A program made the position numbers and the translations under genes. The notes beneath the pieces were generated by a model. That model worked only from the letters and a program-made list of their open reading frames with translations, was not told the origin of the DNA and did not search any database. This document shows positions 1-9,578 of a stretch of 64,000 nucleotides of DNA, one piece after another (within the stretch, counting starts at the first letter, position 1; each line of letters opens with the position of its first letter). Source of the DNA: Treponema sp. (GTDB lineage: Bacteria; Spirochaetota; Spirochaetia; Treponematales; Treponemataceae); NCBI GenBank assembly GCA_024402665.1, contig JAKSTI010000001.1, forward strand, positions 124,001-188,000, read 5' to 3'.

Positions 1-1
1 T

Positions 2-262
2 TATTATAAAAAATTTGCGTTCCCTTTAATTTTCCTGATTGCGGGAATGCTTGCTGTTGGTGTTACAGGTCGTACAAGAAAGAATGTGCTTCTTATAAGT
101 CTGGTGCTTTCTGTTGTTTCTGTAGTTCTCTTCTATGTTTTTCAGATGTGTACTATGGTTATGGCAAAAACACAATTCCTTACACCTTTGATGGGTGCCT
201 GGTTTCCTGATATAATATTCTTCTCTATATCTGTAGCATTGCTTAAATATAGTAGAACTTAA
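2..262 (+). CDS. LptF/LptG-family permease, C-terminal fragment
   Basis: The reading frame is open from the window edge, so only about the last 86 residues are visible. It starts YYKKFAFPLIFLIAG and contains two hydrophobic segments, then the C-terminal stretch GAWFPDIIFFSISVALL. A positively charged turn (GRTRKN) between membrane helices and the closing AWxPDIIFF motif are typical of the last helices of LptF/LptG (YjgP/YjgQ) inner-membrane permeases. In other bacteria these pull lipopolysaccharide out of the inner membrane with the LptB ATPase. Many spirochaetes keep the family even where classical LPS is absent, so the cargo is uncertain. It lies 32 bp upstream of tgt on the same strand. 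An internal ATG at 47 is not the true start. Confidence 0.75.
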   Translation, partial: YYKKFAFPLIFLIAGMLAVGVTGRTRKNVLLISLVLSVVSVVLFYVFQMCTMVMAKTQFLTPLMGAWFPDIIFFSISVALLKYSRT

Positions 263-294
263 TTTCTGTAAAATACAATTTTCCGGGGTATAAA

Positions 295-1425
295 ATGATA
301 ACTAGTATTTTTGATATTAAACATAAATCTTCTGATGGTAAGGCAAGAACAGGAACACTTCATCTTCCTCATGGTGATGTTCAGACTCCTGTTTTTATGC
401 CAGTTGGTACAAATGCCACTGTAAAAGCAATGCCAAAAGATTTTCTTGAAGAAATTGATTTTGATATTATTCTTGCCAATACTTATCATTTGTTCCTTCG
501 TCCCGGCCCAGATTTAATTCAGGAAGCTGGTGGTCTTCATGGTTTTTCTCAGTGGAAAAAGAATTTTTTAACTGATTCCGGCGGTTTCCAGATTTTCTCT
601 CTTTCAAAATTACGTAAAATCACAGATGAAGGTGCCCGTTTCCAAAGTCACATTGATGGCAGTTACCATATGTTTACTCCAGAAAATGTTGTTCAGACTC
701 AGGCAAAATTTAATTCAGATATTCAGATGCAGCTTGATGTTTGTTCCGGCTGGGGTGTTCCAAGAAAAGAGGCAGAAAAAGCTCTTCGTATTACAAGCGA
801 CTGGCTTCTTCGTGCAAAAAAGGAATGGGAAGTTCAGCAGGAAAATGGTTATAAAGGGATTTTGTTCCCAATCGTTCAGGGAAATTTCTTTGAAGATTTA
901 AGAAAACAGAGTGCAGAATTTGTTGCTTCATTAAACATGCCTGGTATTGCCATTGGTGGATTAAGTGTAGGTGAACCTCACGAAGAATTTACAAAGTTTA
1001 TGAATTATACAGTTCAGTATCTTCCTGAAGATAAGCCAAAATATGTTATGGGAATTGGTACTCCAGAATATATTCTTGATGCAGTTCAGGCGGGAATTGA
1101 TATGTTTGACTGTGTACTTCCAACTCGTAATGCCAGAAATGGTTCTTATTTTACACATGATGGAATGCTTTCTATAAAACAGGAACGTCATATTCACGAT
1201 TTTGGTCCTGTTGATAAAGACTGTAACTGTAAAGTCTGCAGAACTTATTCCCGCTCTTACCTGAGACATTTGTTTAAAGAACAGGAAATCTTAAGTTCAA
1301 TTCTGGCTTCATATCATAATCTTTATTTCTTGAACAACATGCTTAAAGAAATCAGACAGGCAATTAATGAAGACAGATTTGAAGAATATAGAACAAATTT
1401 CTTAAAGCGCTTTAATAAACAGTAA
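295..1425 (+). CDS. tgt: queuine tRNA-ribosyltransferase
   Basis: Bacterial TGT exchanges guanine-34 for preQ1 in tRNAs with GUN anticodons, including tRNA-Asp, whose gene lies in this window. The 376-residue length is normal for the family. Visible residues match the Zymomonas enzyme with a constant offset of 8: DSGGFQ with Asp94 (general acid/base), the FDCVLPTRNARNG motif with nucleophile Asp272, and a zinc site at Cys310, Cys312, Cys315 and His341. GGLSVGEP at 221–228 is also conserved. The start is preceded by a weak GGGG-type ribosome site. It follows the LptF/G permease and may share its transcript. Confidence 0.97.
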   Translation: MITSIFDIKHKSSDGKARTGTLHLPHGDVQTPVFMPVGTNATVKAMPKDFLEEIDFDIILANTYHLFLRPGPDLIQEAGGLHGFSQWKKNFLTDSGGFQIFSLSKLRKITDEGARFQSHIDGSYHMFTPENVVQTQAKFNSDIQMQLDVCSGWGVPRKEAEKALRITSDWLLRAKKEWEVQQENGYKGILFPIVQGNFFEDLRKQSAEFVASLNMPGIAIGGLSVGEPHEEFTKFMNYTVQYLPEDKPKYVMGIGTPEYILDAVQAGIDMFDCVLPTRNARNGSYFTHDGMLSIKQERHIHDFGPVDKDCNCKVCRTYSRSYLRHLFKEQEILSSILASYHNLYFLNNMLKEIRQAINEDRFEEYRTNFLKRFNKQ

Positions 1426-1499
1426 TAAACAGCCGATTATGTTACCAAAGCACAACTTTATTTTTTAATATATAGGTAACATTTTTTACTGGAGTTGCT

Positions 1500-2900
1500 A
1501 TGAAAAAGACTATTTTATTTGTTTCAGTTTTATTTTCTCTTGTTTTTTCTCTTTATGCAGATATTCCTTCTTCTAAACGTCCTAAATCAATTGATGAAGA
1601 AAAAGCTAAAGCGGCTGCAGCTAAAGATGAATCTCCAGAAGATGTAGAAAAAAATCGTAATATAATTAAGTACGGTATGGCCTCTGAAATTTCTGATTTG
1701 CTTGGCGATTTGATTAAGAATGATGATCCACGCTATACAGAAGAAATTTACGATCTTTTTCAGGTAACAAGAAACTCTGCTATTAAAGAAAAGGTTTTAA
1801 ATTACTTTACAAAAGTAGAAGATCCTTGTCTTGAAGATTTTGCCGTTGAACTTCTTTCTGATCCATATGATGAACGTAATGAAGTTATTCTTGCTACTTT
1901 TCAGTATGTTGCTGCTGTAAAAACAAAAGAAGCAATTCCTGAACTTATTAAAATTATTGAAAGTGAAAACGAAAACTTCTTTAATAATGCAATTATTGCT
2001 TTAGGTGAAGTTGGTGGACCTGATGAAGCAATGTTCCTTGCTGAATATCTTGACCGTGAAGATTTGTCTGCAGCCCAGCGTCAGGCTTTGATGCGTGTCT
2101 GTGGAAAGATGCATTCTGTAGAAACCTGGGGTCGCCTTGTTGATATTCTTGAAGATGAAGATGAAAACTCTTTTGTAAGAATGTATGCTGCAGAATCAAT
2201 TGGTCAGATGCAGCTTGATAAATCTATTCCTGTTCTTGAAAGAAATTTTGATGTTCAGGATCCTAATTTGCGTCAGTATATAATTAAGGGATTATCTAAT
2301 TTCCCAGAATCTGCTGAAGCTAAAAATGTAATTCTTCAGGGGATCAGAGATGATCACTGGAAAGTTCGTCAGGAAGCTATAAAAGCATGTGAAAGCATGA
2401 AACTTACAGATGCAGTTCCATTCCTTATCCATCGTGCAAAAAATGATTCAGAAAAAGTAATTAAAGATGCAAGTTTTACTGCAATTGGTGTATTAAATAC
2501 TGCTGATGGAAATAAATTCCTTATTGAACAGCTTACAGATAAAAAACCGGCTGATACTACAAAGGCAAAAGTTGTAGAAGTTTTGTTAAAACAGGGTAGT
2601 GCTGGTGATAAAGAAATTCTTGAACTTGCAAAAGAAACTCTTAAAGATGACAGACGCAAAACTTTAAGATACGCAATTGGCAAAGAACTTGCTAAATATG
2701 ACAGAAGTAATTTTGCAGATATCTGTGTTGAATATCTTTCTTCAAAGGACACAACAACAATCAGCCTTGGACTTGATATGTTCAAAATCGGGAAATATTC
2801 TTCTGCAGAGGCTGCTGTAAGAACAATTGCTGAAGATAAAAAGGCCAATGCTGGTAACAGAAAACGTGCCCAGAAAATGCTTGGCCTTGAAGAAAACTAA
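1500..2900 (+). CDS. secreted HEAT-repeat protein
   Basis: A 466-residue protein with a clear signal peptide (MKKTILFVSVLFSLVFSLYA, cleavage near residue 20) and a charged linker rich in Lys, Ala and Glu. From about residue 45 onward there are repeated helical pairs of the HEAT/PBS-lyase type (for example AIIALGEVGGPDEAMFL and ALMRVCGKMHSVETWGRL). Such solenoids are protein-binding scaffolds, so a periplasmic scaffolding role is inferred; no enzyme motif is seen. An SD (GGAG) sits 8 bp before the ATG. It converges on the helicase gene, and the two stop codons overlap by 4 bp. I cannot name an orthologue. Confidence 0.8.
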   Translation: MKKTILFVSVLFSLVFSLYADIPSSKRPKSIDEEKAKAAAAKDESPEDVEKNRNIIKYGMASEISDLLGDLIKNDDPRYTEEIYDLFQVTRNSAIKEKVLNYFTKVEDPCLEDFAVELLSDPYDERNEVILATFQYVAAVKTKEAIPELIKIIESENENFFNNAIIALGEVGGPDEAMFLAEYLDREDLSAAQRQALMRVCGKMHSVETWGRLVDILEDEDENSFVRMYAAESIGQMQLDKSIPVLERNFDVQDPNLRQYIIKGLSNFPESAEAKNVILQGIRDDHWKVRQEAIKACESMKLTDAVPFLIHRAKNDSEKVIKDASFTAIGVLNTADGNKFLIEQLTDKKPADTTKAKVVEVLLKQGSAGDKEILELAKETLKDDRRKTLRYAIGKELAKYDRSNFADICVEYLSSKDTTTISLGLDMFKIGKYSSAEAAVRTIAEDKKANAGNRKRAQKMLGLEEN

Positions 2901-5476
2901 TCTTCGTACAAAGAATTAACTAATCGGAGAACTTCGTTGATTTTTGTTTTTTCTTCGGAAGTGAAATCAACATTTTCTTCGATTAATTTTTCTAAGCTGG
3001 CATGGCTTTCAAGAAGTGCGGTTGTAAATCCTCTTGAAACTTTGTACCAGTAGTTTCCATTTTCATCTGTATATAAAGTAATGAATCCGTATTCCTTATT
3101 TTTCTGTTTTGCAATTGCAACTTTAAGAATCCAGTCCAATGATGCAATAATCTGCTCTTTTCCAAAAACATCGTAAATGCTGGCATTCATTTTTCTGTTC
3201 CATTTCTTTTCTGAAATTGGGGCCATGTGCAGGGATTTTACGACTTTAATCATAAGACCAAGTTTTTCTCCTTCCATAAGAGTTCCCTGATCTTTTGTAA
3301 GGATTTTTCCTTTAAGATTTGCACAATTATTTAATTTGCTTTTGTCTTTTTCCTGCATAACGGCAAGAGAAAAATAATCTAATGGCAATAGAGCAACTTT
3401 TTTTCCTTTAATTTTTGTTATTTCAAAAAGGAAATCTCCAAGAGAAAGTGCGTCTTCTTTAGCAGGAATAATCTGCTGAACCTTATCTTTTTTCTTATCT
3501 TTTGAAACTTTGTTTTCTTTCTTTCTGATTTCTACAACAGGCTCTTTTTCACGCTTAGGAGCATTTCCTGATTTAAGTAATCTTTCATATAAATCCGGAC
3601 TGATTTTGTTCAGCATTTGTTTTGTTAATGGACTTACGCTCATAGCAAAAATGCGGCTTGTTTTTACAATTTCACCTGCTACAATAAAAACAGGATCATG
3701 TTTGAACATTGCACTTCCTGGGTGAATACAAATGTGTTCTGCTGTTAATGAACGGTAATTTTCTCTTCCATTTCTTATACAAACAAACTGAATCATTCCG
3801 GAAGCAATACTGCAAAGATAATCGTTTAAGTTACCGTTGCTTTCTGAAATTGGAATACCCATTTGTTCGCTGACAATCTGAGTTAACTGGTAATTTATAT
3901 TTTCAATTTCTGCCATTACTCTTTCATCAAGGTAATTTTTCTTGCAGAATTTTTCTCTGTTATCAGTTTGTTTATATGCTCCAAAAAGATTAATGTATGT
4001 TCCAAAATCTCCCTGAATATCTGCGAATCTATGATGGGCTTTTCTGGCTTCCATTTCTTCGTTCTGTGGTAAAACGAATGGTGAGTTTGCAGAAAGGAAT
4101 GAAGCGGCAATAAGAACATTTTTCAAAGAATCTGGGTAGCGCATAATTGCTTCTACAATAATACGGCTGATTCTTGGTTCTAGAGGGAACTTAACCATCA
4201 TCTGACCAATAGAAGAAAGTGTATTATCGTCATCAAGGGCACCAAGCATTTTTAAAGTATCTACAGCACCAATAATGCCTTCCTGACCTGGGCTTGCAAT
4301 AAAATCGAATCCATAGAAATCTGTAATTCCAAGTTCAGCCATTCGTAAAACAACTTCACTTAAATCAGTTCTGTAGATTTCTTCTGTTGTATACATGTCT
4401 CTGTTTTCAAAATCTGTTCTTGAATAAAGTCTGTAACAGGTTCCTTCATGAGTACGTCCTGCACGACCTTTTCGCTGATTACAGCTTGCTTTTGAAACAG
4501 CAGATTCAATCAAACTTGAAGTAAACGTTCTTGGACTATAAAAATTGAGCTTGCATAAACCACAATCAATTACTGTTGTAATATCGCTGATCGTAACTGA
4601 GGTTTCTGCAATATTTGTTGAAACAATAACTTTCTTTTTTCCTGCAGGTGCCGGTTCAAAAACCCGTTCCTGTTCTTCTTTTGCAAGACGACCGTATAAA
4701 GGTAAAATATGAAGGTGTCTGCTAAAAGGTGCATGGTAAAGTCTGTCTACACAATCTTTAATAATTTTTTCGCCAGGAAGGAATACAAGAATTCCGCCAT
4801 CATCACCATTATCTAATACTCTGTCTACTGTATTGCAGATTTTTGTAAGAATAGCATCTGACCCAGCTTCTGTAGTTGTTGTTGAACCACCTGGAATTGG
4901 ATCATAAACAATTGAAACCGGGTAGGTGATTGTGTCAATTGAAACAATAGGTGCGTTATCAAAATATTCGCTGAAAATCTGAGTATTCATTGTTGCAGAA
5001 GAAACGATTACATGAAAATCTTTTCTTTCTTTAAGAACTCGTTTTACAAGACCAAGTACAAAGTCAATATTAAGGCTTCGTTCGTGGGCTTCATCAATCA
5101 TAAGAACACTGTATTTAGAAAGCCAAGGATCAAGTTTCATTTCCTGAAGCAGAATTCCATCTGTCATAATTTTGATTCTTGTATCCTGATTTGTATAATC
5201 CTCAAAACGCATCTTGTATCCTACAAGACCTGGATATGAAGTTCCCAGCTGTTTTGAAATGAATTCACTTACAGAAAGAGCAGCAATTCGTCTTGGTTGT
5301 GTTACACCAATAATTCCGTTTGTGGCAAATCCTGCTTCATAAAGAATTACCGGAATCTGTGTTGTTTTTCCAGAACCTGTTGGACTTTCAACAATTACAA
5401 CCTGATTATTTTCAAGACAATCTAATATTTTTTGTTTCTGAGCATAAACTGGCAGTGATTTATAATCTATTGGCAT
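2897..5476 (-). CDS. DEAH-box ATP-dependent RNA helicase (HrpA/HrpB-like)
   Basis: An 859-residue superfamily 2 helicase. Motif I is SPTGSGKTTQ (31–40), motif II is DEAH (128–131), then SAT, NIAETSVTI, and motif VI QRKGRAGRTHEGTCYRLYS. After the RecA-like pair comes a helicase-associated HA2-type region. The last ~200 residues begin with a Lys/Glu-rich linker (around KREKEPVVEIRKKENK) and do not resemble the OB-fold tail I expect of classical HrpA. The protein is far shorter than E. coli HrpA (about 1300 residues) and nearer HrpB in size. The role is presumably RNA remodelling, but the substrate is unknown. It is the last gene of the minus-strand operon and its start overlaps the CapA-like gene by 10 bp. 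Confidence 0.88.
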   Translation of the reverse strand: MPIDYKSLPVYAQKQKILDCLENNQVVIVESPTGSGKTTQIPVILYEAGFATNGIIGVTQPRRIAALSVSEFISKQLGTSYPGLVGYKMRFEDYTNQDTRIKIMTDGILLQEMKLDPWLSKYSVLMIDEAHERSLNIDFVLGLVKRVLKERKDFHVIVSSATMNTQIFSEYFDNAPIVSIDTITYPVSIVYDPIPGGSTTTTEAGSDAILTKICNTVDRVLDNGDDGGILVFLPGEKIIKDCVDRLYHAPFSRHLHILPLYGRLAKEEQERVFEPAPAGKKKVIVSTNIAETSVTISDITTVIDCGLCKLNFYSPRTFTSSLIESAVSKASCNQRKGRAGRTHEGTCYRLYSRTDFENRDMYTTEEIYRTDLSEVVLRMAELGITDFYGFDFIASPGQEGIIGAVDTLKMLGALDDDNTLSSIGQMMVKFPLEPRISRIIVEAIMRYPDSLKNVLIAASFLSANSPFVLPQNEEMEARKAHHRFADIQGDFGTYINLFGAYKQTDNREKFCKKNYLDERVMAEIENINYQLTQIVSEQMGIPISESNGNLNDYLCSIASGMIQFVCIRNGRENYRSLTAEHICIHPGSAMFKHDPVFIVAGEIVKTSRIFAMSVSPLTKQMLNKISPDLYERLLKSGNAPKREKEPVVEIRKKENKVSKDKKKDKVQQIIPAKEDALSLGDFLFEITKIKGKKVALLPLDYFSLAVMQEKDKSKLNNCANLKGKILTKDQGTLMEGEKLGLMIKVVKSLHMAPISEKKWNRKMNASIYDVFGKEQIIASLDWILKVAIAKQKNKEYGFITLYTDENGNYWYKVSRGFTTALLESHASLEKLIEENVDFTSEEKTKINEVLRLVNSLYED

Positions 5477-6675
5477 TCTATAATATCCTTTGTGTAGGTT
5501 TCATTAATTTCTAATCGTTTTCTTAAGTATTTTTCCCAATCAGTTTTTTCATTTTCCGCAAGATAATTAAAGAACTCTTCGTCTAACTTTTTTACAAGGA
5601 AATTTCTTTCTGGAGTAATGTAAGTTGTAATGAAGATTGGTTCAGTTTTTACAAGTTGAACAGCTGATGTAGTTTCATCCTTTGGTTTTGTCTTTTTAAG
5701 GATAACTTTATACATCAAACCGTCACCAGTATTATCTCTTTCTTCGATTGGATTTTTTTCTTTTAATTTTGGTTTTGTTCTCTGTCCGCTGATTGTGTTT
5801 CCGTTAGCGTACATAATAATTTTTGTCTGTTTTGTTTTTTCGTTTGTGATGATTTTTCTGTCTTTAATAATATGTGCGTGGTTTGCCCAGATAATATCAA
5901 CTCCGGCTTCCAGTAAAGACTGATAGAATTTTTCCTGAGATTCTTTTACAGTGCGAATATATTCAGGCTCATTTGCGTGCCATGAAAGAATGAAAACATC
6001 ACATGGATTTTCTTCTCTCAATTTTTTTATATATTCAATGAATCCTTCCCGTTCTTTTTCTTTGCTGCCAGTGTAATTTATGTATGAATTAGCCAATGGT
6101 CTATTTAAAACTTCTGTCATTGCAAGGAAAAGAATTTTCCATTCACCTTTTTCAATTACACAATATGAATATGGATCTTTTGAAGATTCTTTTACTCCTG
6201 AAAAATAAAGATTAACACCATTTTCCAGTGCTTCTGCCTGAAGTTTTTTTGTTGTAATAATAGTCTGTTTTATGCCAGACAATTCCTGGTCATTAGTATG
6301 ATTGTTACTTAAAGAAAATACATCAAATCCTGCATTTATAACTGCCTGAACATAAGATTCCGGCATATTAAAAAAAGGATAGTTTGAAGGATTTTTTGTT
6401 GTATCAATTGGAGCTTCAATATTTGCAAATGCTAAATCTGCTGCAGAAATCTCATCTCTAACTCCATCCCAGATAATCTCATAATCTTTCATTCTGTAGT
6501 TTACATTATGAGCCATTACATCGCCGGCAAAAAGTAATTCAATTTCACTATCTTTTGACTTAGATGGCTTTTCTTTTTTTTCTGCTGATTCAAGACCGGA
6601 AGTTGTTTTACAAGAAAATAAGAATGCAGACAATAATACTGTTGTTAGAAAAAGTTTTCCGTTAGCAAATTTCAT
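5467..6675 (-). CDS. CapA-like metallophosphatase lipoprotein
   Basis: A 402-residue protein with a lipoprotein signal ending LFSC (Cys22), so it is probably membrane-anchored and periplasmic. The mature part carries hallmarks of the CapA/PgsA family within the calcineurin-like metallophosphoesterases: LLFAGDVMAH, NIEAPI, SLSNNHTND, a SWHANEPEY segment and WANHAHI near the end. Family members are tied to poly-gamma-glutamate capsule synthesis in Bacillus, but many Gram-negative copies have no known substrate, and no capB/capC partner is present here. It begins 2 bp after the FliG-like gene and overlaps the helicase, so co-translation is likely. Confidence 0.85.
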   Translation of the reverse strand: MKFANGKLFLTTVLLSAFLFSCKTTSGLESAEKKEKPSKSKDSEIELLFAGDVMAHNVNYRMKDYEIIWDGVRDEISAADLAFANIEAPIDTTKNPSNYPFFNMPESYVQAVINAGFDVFSLSNNHTNDQELSGIKQTIITTKKLQAEALENGVNLYFSGVKESSKDPYSYCVIEKGEWKILFLAMTEVLNRPLANSYINYTGSKEKEREGFIEYIKKLREENPCDVFILSWHANEPEYIRTVKESQEKFYQSLLEAGVDIIWANHAHIIKDRKIITNEKTKQTKIIMYANGNTISGQRTKPKLKEKNPIEERDNTGDGLMYKVILKKTKPKDETTSAVQLVKTEPIFITTYITPERNFLVKKLDEEFFNYLAENEKTDWEKYLRKRLEINETYTKDIIECQ

Positions 6676-6677
6676 TT

Positions 6678-7055
6678 TTAGTCTCCTAACCAGGAACGTA
6701 AAAGATTTGCAATCGCATCTGGATTTGAACTAATCATATTTGAAATATCGTTTTTGTTCTGGGTAATAAAATCATCTTTTCTAGTAGATCTTTTATAGAT
6801 ACCTTTGCGAATTCCATAATTAGCAGTTTCTGTTAAAACCATAAGTTCCCGCTGAACCTGAACCGGATTATTGATTTTATACTTTCCAAGTTTCTTCATT
6901 GCTCTGACAATTTTTTTTGTTTCTCTTGGGGTAAGATGTAAATTTTCAATAACGCCTGCACTGGCATCTGGTCCAAGTTCACCTAACAGAATTGCTGCTT
7001 TTTGAATACCTGATAACTTAATCTGTTTACCAGTTTCTTTAATAAATCCTTCCAT
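6678..7055 (-). CDS. FliG N-domain-like small protein with FliF-like tail
   Basis: A 125-residue protein without a signal peptide. Residues about 13–60 (LSGIQKAAILLGELGPDASAGVIENL and following) resemble the N-terminal domain of the flagellar motor protein FliG, which binds the FliF ring. The middle and C-terminal torque domains of FliG are absent. The C-terminus, SSNPDAIANLLRSWLGD, resembles the extreme C-terminal helix of FliF that docks into FliG-N. So the protein appears to join a FliG-N fold to its own partner motif. It sits between the tolC-like gene (4 bp gap) and the CapA-like gene (2 bp gap), not among flagellar genes. Function unknown; domain assignment is by eye. Confidence 0.6.
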   Translation of the reverse strand: MEGFIKETGKQIKLSGIQKAAILLGELGPDASAGVIENLHLTPRETKKIVRAMKKLGKYKINNPVQVQRELMVLTETANYGIRKGIYKRSTRKDDFITQNKNDISNMISSNPDAIANLLRSWLGD

Positions 7056-7059
7056 GCTT

Positions 7060-8415
7060 TTATTCTACATTAAAATTTAATAAAAGTTGATAGTAATTTA
7101 TTAAATCTTTTAAATGTTTTTCGTTATTTTCTACCTCTTTAACTGCAATTTTTATCTGGGTAAAATCCAGTGCAGACATTTGTCTTTCTGCATAAAGCTG
7201 AATGGAATCTTTGTAATAATTTTCAATAAAATCTTTCTGTTCATTCAAATAGATTAATTTTTCTTTCAGAACATCCAGTTCTTTCTCCTTATTCTTTTTG
7301 CTATCGAGCAGAGAAGTTATTGTTATTTCGTTAATTTCATTCTGCAGTTTTTTCTTCCTTTTATATTCTGATCTATAAGTTAGTTTCTCAGGAGAAAAAA
7401 GCTGTGATAAATTTAATCCAACTGAAACATCAAAAGAATGATTTCCTTCTTTTTCCACATAACAGTCTGCGCTTAATGTTAGTGAAGGGCTTAAGTTTTG
7501 CCTTAATTTAAGAAAGTTTGAATCCATATACGCAGTGTTAATTTTTACCTGTTCAATTACAGAACCGATTGTCTGTTCATAATTCCACTCGTATTCATTT
7601 TTGAAATTCTCAGCCCAATTATTTTCAGTAAGGATTTTTTCAAAAAAATAGCTGCTGTCTTTTGTTACCCCCTGTGTGTTTATAAAATCAAGAATCTCTT
7701 TTTCCAGCAGTTCTCTTTGAACCGCCAGCCCCTTCAGTTCCATGGCAGCCCCGTAAGAATTCTGCTGTGCCATAAAATAATCCTGGTAGCTGCCTTCGCC
7801 ACTTCTGTTTATTACAGAATAATTTTCTGCAACCTGTTTATAAAGTTCCAGTTTCTCTTCTGCAAGATTAATTCTGTTCCGTAAATCTCTGTAGTTTATA
7901 AAATACTGAATTATAGCATCCAGAATTTCGTGTTTTGACATTTCAAGATTTTCAGCCGCCATTTTTTTCTGCAATTTTCCCGAATACAAGTCAGGATTTT
8001 TTGCACCAAATTTCAGCCAGTAAGGAAAAAGACTCTGGGAATAATAAACTGAAACTCCTGCTGTGTTATTTGAATCGTAAACAGGTGTAACTCTAAGTTC
8101 TGCGCCTCCAGGTATTTTTTGATAAACAGTCCCATTTGCTGAATAATAATCAGGAATTACAAACTCAGTTTTTTCTTCCCGAAGTTTTTTGAAATCCATC
8201 TTGTAAAAGGAACTGTCTCCTTCAAGTATGAACATTGGCATATACTGGAAAAAAGATGCCGTATAATATTTTTTTGCCGAAATATAATTTTCTTCTGCCT
8301 GTTTTATCTGCATATTATTTTTTAATGCTTCTTGGCACATAAAAAGTAAAGTTGAATCCTGACAGTAAAGTTTTGCAGATAAAGATAACAGCATAAATAA
8401 AATGATTTTTTTCAT
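7060..8415 (-). CDS. TolC-family outer-membrane efflux protein
   Basis: A 451-residue protein with a signal peptide (about 18 residues, ending LYCQ) and long amphipathic, coiled-coil-prone helices duplicated across the sequence. Interspersed Tyr/Ser-rich beta segments (such as YYSANGTVYQKI and LSPSLTLSADCYV) fit the trimeric TolC barrel plus alpha-tunnel. It would be the outer-membrane channel of the type I secretion system encoded just upstream. Its ATG overlaps the stop codon of the HlyD gene by 1 bp (TAATG), which suggests translational coupling. TolC proteins diverge strongly, so the call leans on context as well as on architecture. Confidence 0.85.
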   Translation of the reverse strand: MKKIILFMLLSLSAKLYCQDSTLLFMCQEALKNNMQIKQAEENYISAKKYYTASFFQYMPMFILEGDSSFYKMDFKKLREEKTEFVIPDYYSANGTVYQKIPGGAELRVTPVYDSNNTAGVSVYYSQSLFPYWLKFGAKNPDLYSGKLQKKMAAENLEMSKHEILDAIIQYFINYRDLRNRINLAEEKLELYKQVAENYSVINRSGEGSYQDYFMAQQNSYGAAMELKGLAVQRELLEKEILDFINTQGVTKDSSYFFEKILTENNWAENFKNEYEWNYEQTIGSVIEQVKINTAYMDSNFLKLRQNLSPSLTLSADCYVEKEGNHSFDVSVGLNLSQLFSPEKLTYRSEYKRKKKLQNEINEITITSLLDSKKNKEKELDVLKEKLIYLNEQKDFIENYYKDSIQLYAERQMSALDFTQIKIAVKEVENNEKHLKDLINYYQLLLNFNVE

Positions 8416-9578
8416 TATCTTACAAACCCCACTTTTCGTAACAAATATGCAGCAATACTGATTCTGTCTAAAATTATTCTTCCGTCTACTTCAATTCCTG
8501 AGCGCAATGGAAAAACTTTTCCTTCTGAACTTTTAAATGAGATTTTATCAATATCAGAATAAACACAATAAACATACTGATTTCCTTCGTTTTTTCTGAT
8601 GTCCGGATCAATGGCAAAAATATTACCTTCAGCACCTTTGTATTCAAAAAACGGGAATGCAGATAATCGGAATTTCACTTTCATCCCTTCTGTAATTTCC
8701 CCAATATCTTTTGTTGGAATAGCCAGTTCAACTTTGAAATCATTAGCATCTGTTGGAATTATGTTAACAAGATTCTGTCCTGCAGAAATATAGTCTCCGC
8801 AGTTTAAAGATGAAGTTTCCTGAATGTATCCTGAAACTGGAGCTTTAATCTTCAAAAAAGAATATTCCTTTTCTGTCTTTTTTATTTCCTGCTGAAGTTT
8901 TTCTAATTCCACAGAAAGATTTTTGATTTTCTCCTCTGTATCTGCTTTTGTATCAGCCTTAAACTTTTCCAGTTCACTGAGTTTCAGGTTGTACTCCATG
9001 CTGGCTTCCTTTACGTATCTGTAATTTTTCATTGTTTCAGGAAGTTTTTCTTCATAATCATATTTGTATTTTGCAATGTTGATCTGTTTTTTTAAGAAAG
9101 ATACTGTTTTCAAATACTCGTTGATTTTTGCCGAAGCATAAATCTCATCTTTGAAATTATTTTTTCCGCTTTCCATTGCATCTTTAAGCGCATTGGCACA
9201 ATAAAGTTCTTCTTTAAGTTTTTTTTCTTCTGCTTTCTGTATCCCAATAATATTTTTATACTGGCTGTCATCAAGACAAAGAAGAACATCGCCTGCTTTT
9301 ACAAACTGATTTGGTTCATAATTGATTTGTGTGATTGTTCCAGAAAGAACGTTTCGTACTTCAGAATTATTGTCTTTTGCACGAACCCAGCCCCGAACTT
9401 TTACAACATCATTAATTTTTACTGCAAAACACAAAATCAAAAGAGCAACAAAAATTGTCCCGATTGTATATATCAGATAGTTGATTTCCTTTGGAACCTT
9501 CAGATGAACTAATTCCCGTGAGTAGTACATCATTTCTGCAGTTTCAAGTTTTTTAGTCATTAATTCTTTATTCTTCAT
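8415..9578 (-). CDS. HlyD-family periplasmic adaptor
   Basis: Membrane fusion protein linking the inner-membrane exporter to the TolC-like channel. I choose the ATG at 9578, giving 387 residues: it has an SD (GGAG, 9590–9587) at good spacing and overlaps the exporter gene by only 11 bp. A longer frame to 9683 would overlap by more than 100 bp. One membrane helix (INYLIYTIGTIFVALLILCF) is followed by a lipoyl/biotinyl half-motif, a long coiled-coil hairpin (from about KNIIGIQKAEEKKLKEELY to the EKTEKEYSFLKIKAPVSGYI segment), then the second half-motif and beta-barrel. Order and motifs fit HlyD/LcnD adaptors of peptide exporters. Confidence 0.9.
   Translation of the reverse strand: MKNKELMTKKLETAEMMYYSRELVHLKVPKEINYLIYTIGTIFVALLILCFAVKINDVVKVRGWVRAKDNNSEVRNVLSGTITQINYEPNQFVKAGDVLLCLDDSQYKNIIGIQKAEEKKLKEELYCANALKDAMESGKNNFKDEIYASAKINEYLKTVSFLKKQINIAKYKYDYEEKLPETMKNYRYVKEASMEYNLKLSELEKFKADTKADTEEKIKNLSVELEKLQQEIKKTEKEYSFLKIKAPVSGYIQETSSLNCGDYISAGQNLVNIIPTDANDFKVELAIPTKDIGEITEGMKVKFRLSAFPFFEYKGAEGNIFAIDPDIRKNEGNQYVYCVYSDIDKISFKSSEGKVFPLRSGIEVDGRIILDRISIAAYLLRKVGFVR

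Noticed and set aside
1439-1482. ATGTTACC and GGTAACAT inverted repeat between tgt and the HEAT gene
   Set aside because: The arms are 8 bp but the loop is 28 nt, and it is followed by only a short T run; too weak to call a terminator or operator.
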